DNA from: Vulcanimicrobiota bacterium
GTDB taxonomy: Bacteria; Vulcanimicrobiota; Vulcanimicrobiia; Vulcanimicrobiales; Vulcanimicrobiaceae
Assembly: GCA_019233415.1 (NCBI GenBank)
Contig: JAFAMK010000201.1
Span: 1-5,359 of the forward strand
DNA length: 5,359 nt
Direction of reading: 5' to 3'
Each line of letters opens with the position of its first letter. Within the stretch, counting starts at the first letter, position 1. This document shows positions 1 to 5,359 of this stretch, one piece after another. The position numbers were made by a program, and so were the translations under genes. The notes below the pieces were generated by a model. The model was not told the origin of the DNA. It did no database searches and saw only the letters and a list, made by a program, of their open reading frames with translations.

Positions 1-1471
1 GGTTCATGTCGTTGAGCAAACGGAGTTCGGGAATCTGCTCGAGCGCCTGAGCGATCGTCAACCCGCCCGGCCCGGACGGGATGAGCTTGGCCACGCGGTC
101 GACGTCGGGCAGCGGCACGCCGAGCGCACGCCCCGCGTCGCGCACCGCGGCGCGTGCGGCCATCGTGCCGAACGTGACGATCTGCGCGACGCGCTCCTCG
201 CCGTACTTCTCGGTGGCGTACCGAATGACTTCGTAAAGACGCTCGACGCAGAAGTCCGTATCGATATCCGGCATCGAGATGCGCTCAGGATTGAGAAAGC
301 GTTCGAAGATCAGCTTGAACTTGATCGGGTCGAGGTCGGTGATCTTCAGGCAATACGAGACCAGCGACCCGACCGCCGAGCCGCGGCCCGGGCCGACCGG
401 AATGTCGCGGTCGCGGGCGTACTTGATGAAGTCCCAGACGATCAGGAAGTACGAGGCGAACCCCATCTTCAAAATGACGTCGAGCTCGTAGTCGAGGCGC
501 TCCCGCAGAACCGGGTCGTTCTTCGCGCGCTCGGCGCCGTAGCGCTCGACCAGCCCTTCCTCGCAGATACCGCGAAGATACTCTTCCGCCGTCGGCTGAT
601 ATGTTTCAACCTTGGGCACCGGGTAGTCGGGGAGATAGAAAATCTTCTCAGGGATCGTGATGTCGATCCGCTTGACGATCTCCAGTGTGTTGTCGCAGGC
701 TTCCGGGATGTCGGCGAAAAGCTCGCGCATCTCGTCCGGCGACTTCACGTAGAACTGGTCGGAGAAGAACTTCATCCGATTCGTGTCTTGCACGGTCTTG
801 CCGGTGCCGATGCACAGCAGCACGTCGTGCGACTGCGCGTCGGCCTGCGCGAGATAGTGCGAGTCGTTCGTCGCGACGAGCGGGTAGTTCAGCTCGCGCG
901 CGAGCTTGATGAGGCCGTCGTTGATGACGTCCTCTTCCGGCATCCCGTGCCGCATGATCTCGACGTAGAACCGGTCGCCGAAGATGTCGTGGAACGTCTT
1001 CGCGTTCTTCTTCGCGGTCTCGTAGTCGTTCTTGAGCAGCGGCGAGGCGACGAGCGACGACATGCAGCCGGAGAGGACGATGAGCCCCTCGTTGTGCTCC
1101 GCCAGCAGATCCATGTCGATCCGCGGCTTGTAGTAGTAGCCCTGCAGAAAGCCCTTGGAGATCAGGGCCGTGAGGTTCTTGTAGCCGACGTCGCTGGCGG
1201 CCAGCAGCGTGATGTGTGCTTCGTCGCGCACGGTCCGGTCGAACCGGCCGCGGGGAGCGATGTAGGCCTCGCAGCCGATGATCGGCGTCAGCCCGTACGT
1301 CTTTTTCGCGGTGTCGTAGAACTCGACCGCGCCGAACATGACGCCGTGGTCGGTCAGCGCGACCCCGGGCGCCCCCTCATTCGCCGTCTTCTTGCAGAGC
1401 GCGTCGACGCGGCACGCGCCGTCGAGCAGCGAGTACTCGCTGTGGACGTGCAAATGAACGAAGGAACTCAA
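1..1471 (-). CDS. dnaE: DNA polymerase III subunit alpha, N-terminal 490 residues (3' end outside window)
   Basis: This is the catalytic subunit of the replicative DNA polymerase. The frame runs from a TTG at 1471-1469 to the left window edge with no stop; E. coli alpha is about 1160 residues, so about 40% is seen. The start is nearly forced: an in-frame TAG lies at 1486-1484 and TTG is the only usual start codon after it. A weak AGG/GAG-type ribosome site lies about 6 bases upstream. Residues 1-210 are the PHP domain: HLHVHSEYS at 6-14, TDHG at 40-43, SGC at 134-136, NDSHY at 202-206. H8, H10, D17, H42, E68, H86, C136, D203 and H205 line up with the nine PHP metal ligands, so the site looks complete, unlike E. 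coli. The palm begins around GPGRGS (360-365) and contains PDIDTDF, with catalytic D402 and D404; the third catalytic Asp lies outside. It is dnaE-like rather than PolC: no inserted DEDD exonuclease is seen. Confidence 0.97.
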   Translation of the reverse strand, partial: MSSFVHLHVHSEYSLLDGACRVDALCKKTANEGAPGVALTDHGVMFGAVEFYDTAKKTYGLTPIIGCEAYIAPRGRFDRTVRDEAHITLLAASDVGYKNLTALISKGFLQGYYYKPRIDMDLLAEHNEGLIVLSGCMSSLVASPLLKNDYETAKKNAKTFHDIFGDRFYVEIMRHGMPEEDVINDGLIKLARELNYPLVATNDSHYLAQADAQSHDVLLCIGTGKTVQDTNRMKFFSDQFYVKSPDEMRELFADIPEACDNTLEIVKRIDITIPEKIFYLPDYPVPKVETYQPTAEEYLRGICEEGLVERYGAERAKNDPVLRERLDYELDVILKMGFASYFLIVWDFIKYARDRDIPVGPGRGSAVGSLVSYCLKITDLDPIKFKLIFERFLNPERISMPDIDTDFCVERLYEVIRYATEKYGEERVAQIVTFGTMAARAAVRDAGRALGVPLPDVDRVAKLIPSGPGGLTIAQALEQIPELRLLNDMN

Positions 1472-1589
1472 CGAAAACTCAACCTACGGACGCGGACGGG
1501 GCGCGGGAAACTCTCCAGATACCTGAGAATCGTACCGTCACCCTGCGTACGGCACCAACCCCCACGAGGACACGGAAGTTCCTCTCCCC
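1472..1589. promoter_or_regulatory. Divergent intergenic region between dnaE and the GAF-GGDEF gene
   Basis: These 118 bases separate two head-to-head genes, so they must hold the 5' leader and probably the promoters of both, unless a promoter lies inside the opposite gene. No strong consensus promoter is visible on the plus strand. The only possible ribosome site for the rightward gene is GGAAG at 1574-1578, 11 bases before its TTG. The heptamers CGTACCG (1531-1537) and CGTACGG (1546-1552) form an imperfect direct repeat with a 15-base period; its meaning is unknown. Confidence 0.5.
1529..1558 (-). promoter_or_regulatory. Possible sigma-70-type promoter for dnaE
   Basis: Read on the minus strand, TTGGTG (1558-1553) and TACGAT (1534-1529) are separated by 18 bases and resemble -35 and -10 boxes (3 of 6 and 4 of 6 matches to the E. 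coli consensus). The start of transcription would fall near 1522, about 50 bases before the TTG start of dnaE. The match is weak and the organism's sigma factor preferences are unknown, so this is only a candidate. Confidence 0.2.
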
Positions 1590-2687
1590 TTGCTCCCGTC
1601 CGACGACCCCCGCACCGACGAGCTGACCGCCCTCCGTGAGGAGGTCGGGGAGCTTCGGCGTCGCGTCGCCATGCTCGAGGCGGAGCGGGACGAGTTCGCG
1701 CAGCAGAACGCCGAGCTGTTCGTCCTGCAGCAGGTCTTCTCCACGATGAACTCCACGCTGGAGATCGACGACATCCTGGCGACGGTTCTGCGCGGCGTCC
1801 ATGAAGCGCTTCACTTCGGCCGGGTCGTCCTGTTCGAAGTCCGCGACGGAATCCCGAGCCGGCGCCTGGAGACCGAACCGGACGGAACGGTCATCTCGTC
1901 CCGCGACACGGAGGCGATGCGCCACACCGCCGCCTTTCGGTCGATGGTCGTCGGGACGTCGGACTTCGCGTTCGGGATGGCCGACGACGGCGACAGCCCG
2001 CTGTCCGACGTCCAGGGGACGTACTGCATGCTGCCCCTGATCAGCCGCAACACCGTCCGCGGTATCCTCTACGTCGACAATCCGCCCGACCCGGACATCG
2101 GCGAGACCGTGCTCCGCATGCTCCTCGACTTCGCGGCCCAGGCCGCGATTGCGATGGAAAACGCCCGCCTCTATAGTGAGACGAAGCGCCTGCTCGAGGA
2201 GACCCAGCGGCTCGCCTCGACCGACCCGCTGACCGGCCTGGCGAACCGCCGGGCCCTGAACGAGCTGATCGAACGCGAGCTGCACAACGCCGAGCGCTAC
2301 GGCGCTCCGCTCGCCTTCCTCGTCCTGGACCTCGACGACCTGAAGAAGATCAACGACTCCCAGGGCCACCACGCCGGCGACGAGGCCCTCAAGGCCTTCG
2401 CCGACGTCATCCGGTCGGGCGCCCGCCGCGGCGACATCGCCGCCCGCTATGTCGGCGACGAGTTCGTCCTGGTCATGGCCCAGACCGACCGGATCGCCGC
2501 CGAGGCGGTCCTGCGCCGGCTCTACGCGGCGCTCGAACGGGCCGACCTCCAGTGCTCGGCTGGGGTCGCCCTCTTCCCGCGGCACGGCGCCGACGCGACC
2601 TCCCTCTTCGCGGCCGCCGACCGGGCCCTCTACGAGGCCAAGCTCGCCGGCAAGAACCGCTTCCGCTTCGCCCCGGAGCCCGTCTAG
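1590..2687 (+). CDS. GAF domain-containing GGDEF protein, probable diguanylate cyclase
   Basis: This is a probable cytoplasmic enzyme joining two GTP into cyclic di-GMP, controlled by a GAF sensor; 365 residues, with no signal peptide or membrane segment. Residues about 8-45 form a charged heptad-rich helix (likely coiled coil). A GAF domain follows at about 50-195, ending in the typical ISRNTVRGILYVDN stretch (151-164) and the helix AIAMENARLYSETKRLLEE, which leads into the GGDEF domain (about 205-360). That domain has DPLTGLANRR (212-221), metal-binding D247, N255, D256 and H260, and the signature VGDEF at 288-292, with Val for the first Gly. RRGD (279-282), exactly five residues before the signature, is an intact RxxD inhibitory I-site. 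The start is TTG at 1590 with a weak GGAAG upstream; ATG at 1671 is an alternative but would cut the helix. The GAF ligand is unknown. Alanine codons are mostly GCC, unlike the neighbours. It is divergent from dnaE and 108 bases from sdhA. Confidence 0.92.
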   Translation: MLPSDDPRTDELTALREEVGELRRRVAMLEAERDEFAQQNAELFVLQQVFSTMNSTLEIDDILATVLRGVHEALHFGRVVLFEVRDGIPSRRLETEPDGTVISSRDTEAMRHTAAFRSMVVGTSDFAFGMADDGDSPLSDVQGTYCMLPLISRNTVRGILYVDNPPDPDIGETVLRMLLDFAAQAAIAMENARLYSETKRLLEETQRLASTDPLTGLANRRALNELIERELHNAERYGAPLAFLVLDLDDLKKINDSQGHHAGDEALKAFADVIRSGARRGDIAARYVGDEFVLVMAQTDRIAAEAVLRRLYAALERADLQCSAGVALFPRHGADATSLFAAADRALYEAKLAGKNRFRFAPEPV

Positions 2688-2707
2688 AGGAAGCTCGCGA
2701 ACTCCGT

Positions 2708-2728
2708 GCGACGAAGGTGGTGCGTCGC
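2708..2728. repeat. Short GC-rich inverted repeat after the GAF-GGDEF gene
   Basis: GCGACG (2708-2713) and CGTCGC (2723-2728) are perfect 6-base complementary arms around a 9-base loop, starting 20 bases after the stop codon of the upstream gene. As RNA it could fold into a small hairpin at the 3' end of that transcript. No U-run follows, so it is not a convincing intrinsic terminator. It abuts the next palindrome, sharing base 2728. Confidence 0.3.
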
Positions 2729-2742
2729 GGAAACCGTTTCCG
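2728..2742. promoter_or_regulatory. 15-bp interrupted palindrome upstream of sdhA, operator-like
   Basis: CGGAAAC-C-GTTTCCG has seven perfect base pairs of dyad symmetry around one central base. It ends 53 bases before the GTG start of sdhA. With a one-base centre it cannot fold fully as RNA (at best a 5-bp stem with a 5-base loop), so a dimeric DNA-binding protein site is the more natural reading. The AAAC/GTTT core is reminiscent of LacI-family operators, but those usually have an even CG centre, so the binding protein is not identified. No clear promoter boxes could be assigned around it. Confidence 0.4.
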
Positions 2743-2775
2743 GATAGACTTCTTAGGAACACGTCCTCACAAATA

Positions 2776-2781
2776 GAGGGG
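2776..2781 (+). promoter_or_regulatory. Ribosome binding site candidate for sdhA
   Basis: GAGGGG lies 14 bases before the GTG at 2796, which is longer than the usual spacing. GGAA at 2784-2787 is a nearer but weaker option. No other in-frame start is available upstream because TAG at 2754-2756 closes the frame, and the protein begins directly with the flavin-binding strand, so GTG is accepted despite the spacing. Confidence 0.4.
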
Positions 2782-2795
2782 CTGGAACAAGACAG

Positions 2796-4481
2796 GTGAT
2801 CAAGCACGACATCGTCGTGGTGGGCGGAGGTCTCGCGGGGATGCGGGCTGCCGTCGAAGCGGCGGAACGCGGCGCCGACGTCGCGATCGTCTCCAAGATG
2901 CACCCGGTCCGGAGCCATTCCGGGGCGGCGCAAGGCGGCATCAATGCCGCGCTGGGGAATCGCGAGGAGGACTCGCCGGAGAACCACGCGTTCGACTGCG
3001 CCAAGGGCTCGGACTACCTGGGCGACCAGGACTCGATCGAGGCGATGGCCGAGGACGCGCCGCGCCAGATCATCTGGCTCGAGCACCGCGGCTGCATCTT
3101 CTCCCGCATGCCCGACGGGCGGATCGCCCAGCGCCCGTTCGGCGGCGCCGGCTCGCCCCGCACCTGCTACTCGGCCGACGTCACGGGCCTGGTCATCCTG
3201 CACACACTGTGGGAACAGCTCGAGCGCTTCGGCGTCAAGGTCTACGAGGAATACTTCGCGACGGCGCTGTGCGTCGAGGACGGCGTCGGCTCGGGGATCG
3301 TCGCGTACAACATGCGCAACGGCGAGCTGGAGCTGGTCACCGCGAAGGCGACGATCTTCGCGACCGGCGGGCTCGGCCGCGTCTACCGCAAGACGACGAA
3401 CGGCTACGCGTCGACCGGCGACGGCATGGCGATCGCATACCGCGCCGGAATTCCGCTGATGGACATGGAGTTCGTCCAGTTCCACCCGACCTCGCTCAAA
3501 GAGAACGGGGTTCTCCTCTCGGAAGCGGCGCGCGGTGAAGGCGCGTACCTGCTGAACTCCGAGGGCGAGCGGTTCATGTTCAAGTACGCCCCGAACAAGG
3601 GCGAGCTGGCCTCGCGCGACGTCGTCAGCCGCGCCGAGTGGACCGAAATCCTCGAAGGCCGCGGGATGGACGGCTGCGTGCTGCTCGACCTGCGCCACCT
3701 CGGCCGCGAGAAGATCCTCGAACGCCTGCCGCAGATTCGCGAACTGGCGCTCGACGCGACCGGCAAGGACGCGATCGACACGCCGATCCCGATCCTCCCC
3801 GGCATGCACTACGCGATGGGCGGGATCGAGACCGACAAGTGGGGCGCGACGCGCATCCCCGGCGTCTATGCGGCCGGCGAATGCGCCTGCGTCTCGGTCC
3901 ACGGCGCGAACCGTCTGGGCGGCAACTCGCTGCTCGAAACGATCGTGTTCGGCGCGCGTTCCGCGCAGCACGCGACCGACTACGTGAAAACGTCGGGCGC
4001 GGCGAAGCCCTCGACCCGCACGCTGCAGAGCGAACAGGACCGCATCGCCGGCATCCTCGCGCGCACCGGCGGCGAGCGTCACAGCCACGTGCGCAAGGCC
4101 GTCAACGACGCGATGAGCGACCACGCGTTCATCTTCCGCAACGACGCCGACCTGCGCACCGGGATGGAAGCGCTGCGCCAGGCGCGCGAGATGGCGACGT
4201 CGATGACGGTCCAGGACAAGTCGAAGACGTTCAACACCGATCTCGTCGGCGCGCTCGAAACCGAGTTCCTCGCCGACATCGCGCAGCCGATCATGCTCGG
4301 CGCGATCAACCGCCAGGAGTCGCGCGGCGCACAGGCGCGCACCGACTTCCCCGACCGCGACGACGAGAAGTGGATGGTGCACACGCTGATGCGCTATCAA
4401 GGCGCGACGGCCGATCCGCAGCCCGACTACTCGCGCAAGGTCGTCATCACCAAGTGGCAGCCCACGGTCCGGACGTACTAA
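2796..4481 (+). CDS. sdhA: Succinate dehydrogenase/fumarate reductase flavoprotein subunit
   Basis: This subunit oxidises succinate to fumarate (or the reverse) and hands electrons to SdhB; 561 residues against 588 in E. coli SdhA. The dinucleotide-binding motif is VVVGGGLAG at 7-15. RSHSGAAQGG (39-48) carries H41, the expected site of covalent FAD attachment; Q46 sits where E. coli SdhA has Gln and FrdA has Glu, favouring succinate oxidation. Dicarboxylate-binding and catalytic residues are all present: H230 in QFHPT, R246 in ARGEG (proton shuttle), H338 in MHYAMGG and R373 in ANRLGGNSLLE. GECAC follows the second FAD-binding strand. The C-terminal helical region ends with ESRGAQARTDFPDRDDE, where Q513 replaces the His usual in this motif. 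There is no Tat signal, so the enzyme faces the cytoplasm. The GTG start is the only one possible after an in-frame TAG. It is the first gene of an operon with sdhB, two bases downstream; no sdhC or sdhD precedes it. Confidence 0.96.
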   Translation: MIKHDIVVVGGGLAGMRAAVEAAERGADVAIVSKMHPVRSHSGAAQGGINAALGNREEDSPENHAFDCAKGSDYLGDQDSIEAMAEDAPRQIIWLEHRGCIFSRMPDGRIAQRPFGGAGSPRTCYSADVTGLVILHTLWEQLERFGVKVYEEYFATALCVEDGVGSGIVAYNMRNGELELVTAKATIFATGGLGRVYRKTTNGYASTGDGMAIAYRAGIPLMDMEFVQFHPTSLKENGVLLSEAARGEGAYLLNSEGERFMFKYAPNKGELASRDVVSRAEWTEILEGRGMDGCVLLDLRHLGREKILERLPQIRELALDATGKDAIDTPIPILPGMHYAMGGIETDKWGATRIPGVYAAGECACVSVHGANRLGGNSLLETIVFGARSAQHATDYVKTSGAAKPSTRTLQSEQDRIAGILARTGGERHSHVRKAVNDAMSDHAFIFRNDADLRTGMEALRQAREMATSMTVQDKSKTFNTDLVGALETEFLADIAQPIMLGAINRQESRGAQARTDFPDRDDEKWMVHTLMRYQGATADPQPDYSRKVVITKWQPTVRTY

Positions 4482-4483
4482 TC

Positions 4484-5359
4484 ATGGCGTATACGCTCGA
4501 CATCTTCCGCTTCGATCAGGCGACCGACGAGGTTCCGCACCGCGACCGCGTCGAGATCACCGACCTGCCGGACACGGCGACGGTCCTCGACGCGCTCGAA
4601 CATGCGAAGGCCGAGATCGACGGCTCGATCACGTTCCGGCGCTCGTGCCGCTCGGCGATCTGCGGTTCGTGCTCGATGAACATCAACGGCACGACGGGCC
4701 TGGCGTGCAAGACGCCGGTCAAGAACGTGCTCAAGTCCGATCGCTCCGTCGCGATCGACCCGATGCCGAACTTCCAGCCCATGAAGGACCTCGTGGTCCA
4801 CATGGACCCGTTCTGGGACAAGTACACGCGCCTGAAGCCGTACCTGCAGCCCAAGGACAAGGACGCGGACCACAAGACCGAACGCCGCGTCTCGCCGGAA
4901 GACATGCACAAGCTCGTCGCCGTCGCGAACTGCGTCATGTGCGCGACGTGCTACGCGCTCTGCCCGGTCGTCTCGGTCGATCCGTCGTTCGCCGGGCCGG
5001 CCGCGATCGCGTACGCGTACCGCTTCATCGAAGACGTGCGCGACTCGAAGCGCAAGGAGCGCGCCGCGCAGATCAGCGACGACTACCTCTGGCTGTGCGC
5101 GCACTGCTACGCGTGTTCGTACTGCCCCAAACACGTCGACCCGCACGACGACATCATCGCCGTCAAGCGCGCGACGATCGAAGAGGGCCTGACCGACGCG
5201 CCCGGCCCGCGCCACGCACTGGTCGTCGCGAAGACGGTCAAGGCGACCGGGATGCTGCACGAGACCGAGGTCATCCAAGGCACCGTCGGCCGCTTCAACA
5301 TCCGCGGCCTCATCAAAGTCGCACCGTTCGGCATCCGGCTCGCGCTCGCGGGCAAGTTG
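4484..5359 (+). CDS. sdhB: Succinate dehydrogenase iron-sulfur subunit, non-classical (3' end outside window)
   Basis: This subunit carries electrons from the SdhA flavin to the quinone site. The frame is open for 292 codons to the window edge; E. coli SdhB is only 238 residues. The N-terminal plant-type ferredoxin domain has C55, C60, C63 and C75 for [2Fe-2S]. The C-terminal ferredoxin domain has CVMCATCYALCP (C150, C153, C156, C160) and, at 205-215, C205, C208, C211, C214 and Pro215. Classical SdhB has only three Cys in the second motif, with a non-Cys at position 208; the extra Cys predicts two [4Fe-4S] clusters. The last spacing is Cx2C, one residue shorter than usual. After the KHVDP turn (216-220), about 70 more residues (PGPRHALVVAKTVKATG, then RGLIKVAPFGIRLALAGKL) resemble the tail of HdrC-like and SdhE-associated SdhB proteins. 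ATG lies two bases after sdhA's stop, with no good ribosome site, suggesting translational coupling. No membrane segment was seen. Confidence 0.95.
   Translation, partial: MAYTLDIFRFDQATDEVPHRDRVEITDLPDTATVLDALEHAKAEIDGSITFRRSCRSAICGSCSMNINGTTGLACKTPVKNVLKSDRSVAIDPMPNFQPMKDLVVHMDPFWDKYTRLKPYLQPKDKDADHKTERRVSPEDMHKLVAVANCVMCATCYALCPVVSVDPSFAGPAAIAYAYRFIEDVRDSKRKERAAQISDDYLWLCAHCYACSYCPKHVDPHDDIIAVKRATIEEGLTDAPGPRHALVVAKTVKATGMLHETEVIQGTVGRFNIRGLIKVAPFGIRLALAGKL

Noticed and set aside
1531..1552. Repeat of CGTAC heptamers between dnaE and the GAF-GGDEF gene as an operator
   Set aside because: The copies are short, imperfect and differ at the sixth base; with no comparison sequence they cannot be separated from chance in a GC-rich region.
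788..1639. A 283-codon plus-strand open frame across the 5' half of dnaE and the intergenic region
   Set aside because: It is antisense to the conserved PHP domain of dnaE, is dominated by Val, Arg, Asp and Ala, and shows no domain or ribosome site.
2708..2750. Intrinsic terminator between the GAF-GGDEF gene and sdhA
   Set aside because: Two dyads are present but neither is followed by a U-rich run; the downstream sequence is mixed, so termination cannot be claimed.
2753..2768. AGGA/TCCT inverted repeat in the sdhA leader
   Set aside because: The arms are only four bases long around a five-base centre, well within chance for a sequence of this length.
1479..4400. A 973-codon open frame on the minus strand spanning both the GAF-GGDEF gene and sdhA
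   Set aside because: It runs antisense to two well-supported genes that happen to share a frame. Its translation is a low-complexity Arg/Val/Asp/Ala-rich string with no recognisable domain, as expected for the antisense shadow of GC-rich codons.
4478..5278. A 266-codon minus-strand open frame opposite sdhB
   Set aside because: It is antisense to the conserved cysteine motifs of sdhB and has the same Arg/Val/Asp-rich shadow composition.

Overview
This is a high-GC bacterial window (roughly two thirds G+C by eye) with four protein-coding genes, two of them cut by the window ends, and two short intergenic gaps of 118 and 108 bases. No tRNA, rRNA, CRISPR array, insertion sequence or other mobile element was seen, and no stretch longer than 300 bases lacks a gene. 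Three of the four genes start with a non-ATG codon (TTG, TTG, GTG). The phylum cannot be fixed from this window. High GC, frequent GTG/TTG starts, a bacterial-type DnaE with a complete PHP metal site and a non-classical SdhB fit a deep-branching, high-GC, probably menaquinone-using lineage; Eremiobacterota- or other Terrabacteria-like groups are a guess only.

Layout. Minus strand, 1-1471: the first 490 residues of dnaE, the replicative DNA polymerase III alpha subunit, reading out of the window at its left edge. It is divergent from a plus-strand GAF-GGDEF protein (1590-2687), a soluble sensor with a probable diguanylate cyclase domain. After a 108-base gap holding a 15-bp interrupted palindrome comes sdhA (2796-4481), the flavoprotein of succinate dehydrogenase/fumarate reductase. 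Two bases later sdhB (4484 to the right edge) begins; this is the iron-sulfur subunit and is still open after 292 codons.

How the genes work together. SdhA and SdhB form one operon: SdhA oxidises succinate at a covalently bound FAD and passes electrons through the SdhB iron-sulfur clusters towards a membrane quinone site. SdhB is not the textbook type. Its second cysteine motif has an extra cysteine (C-x2-C-x2-C-x2-C-P), which predicts a second [4Fe-4S] cluster in place of [3Fe-4S], and it has a long HdrC-like C-terminal extension. No sdhC/sdhD membrane anchor precedes sdhA. Together these suggest an SdhABE-type complex whose anchor gene (sdhE, cysteine-rich CCG domains) should lie just right of the window. 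The GAF-GGDEF gene has no evident functional tie to replication or respiration. Its alanine codon choice (mostly GCC) differs sharply from sdhB (mostly GCG), hinting at a separate history.
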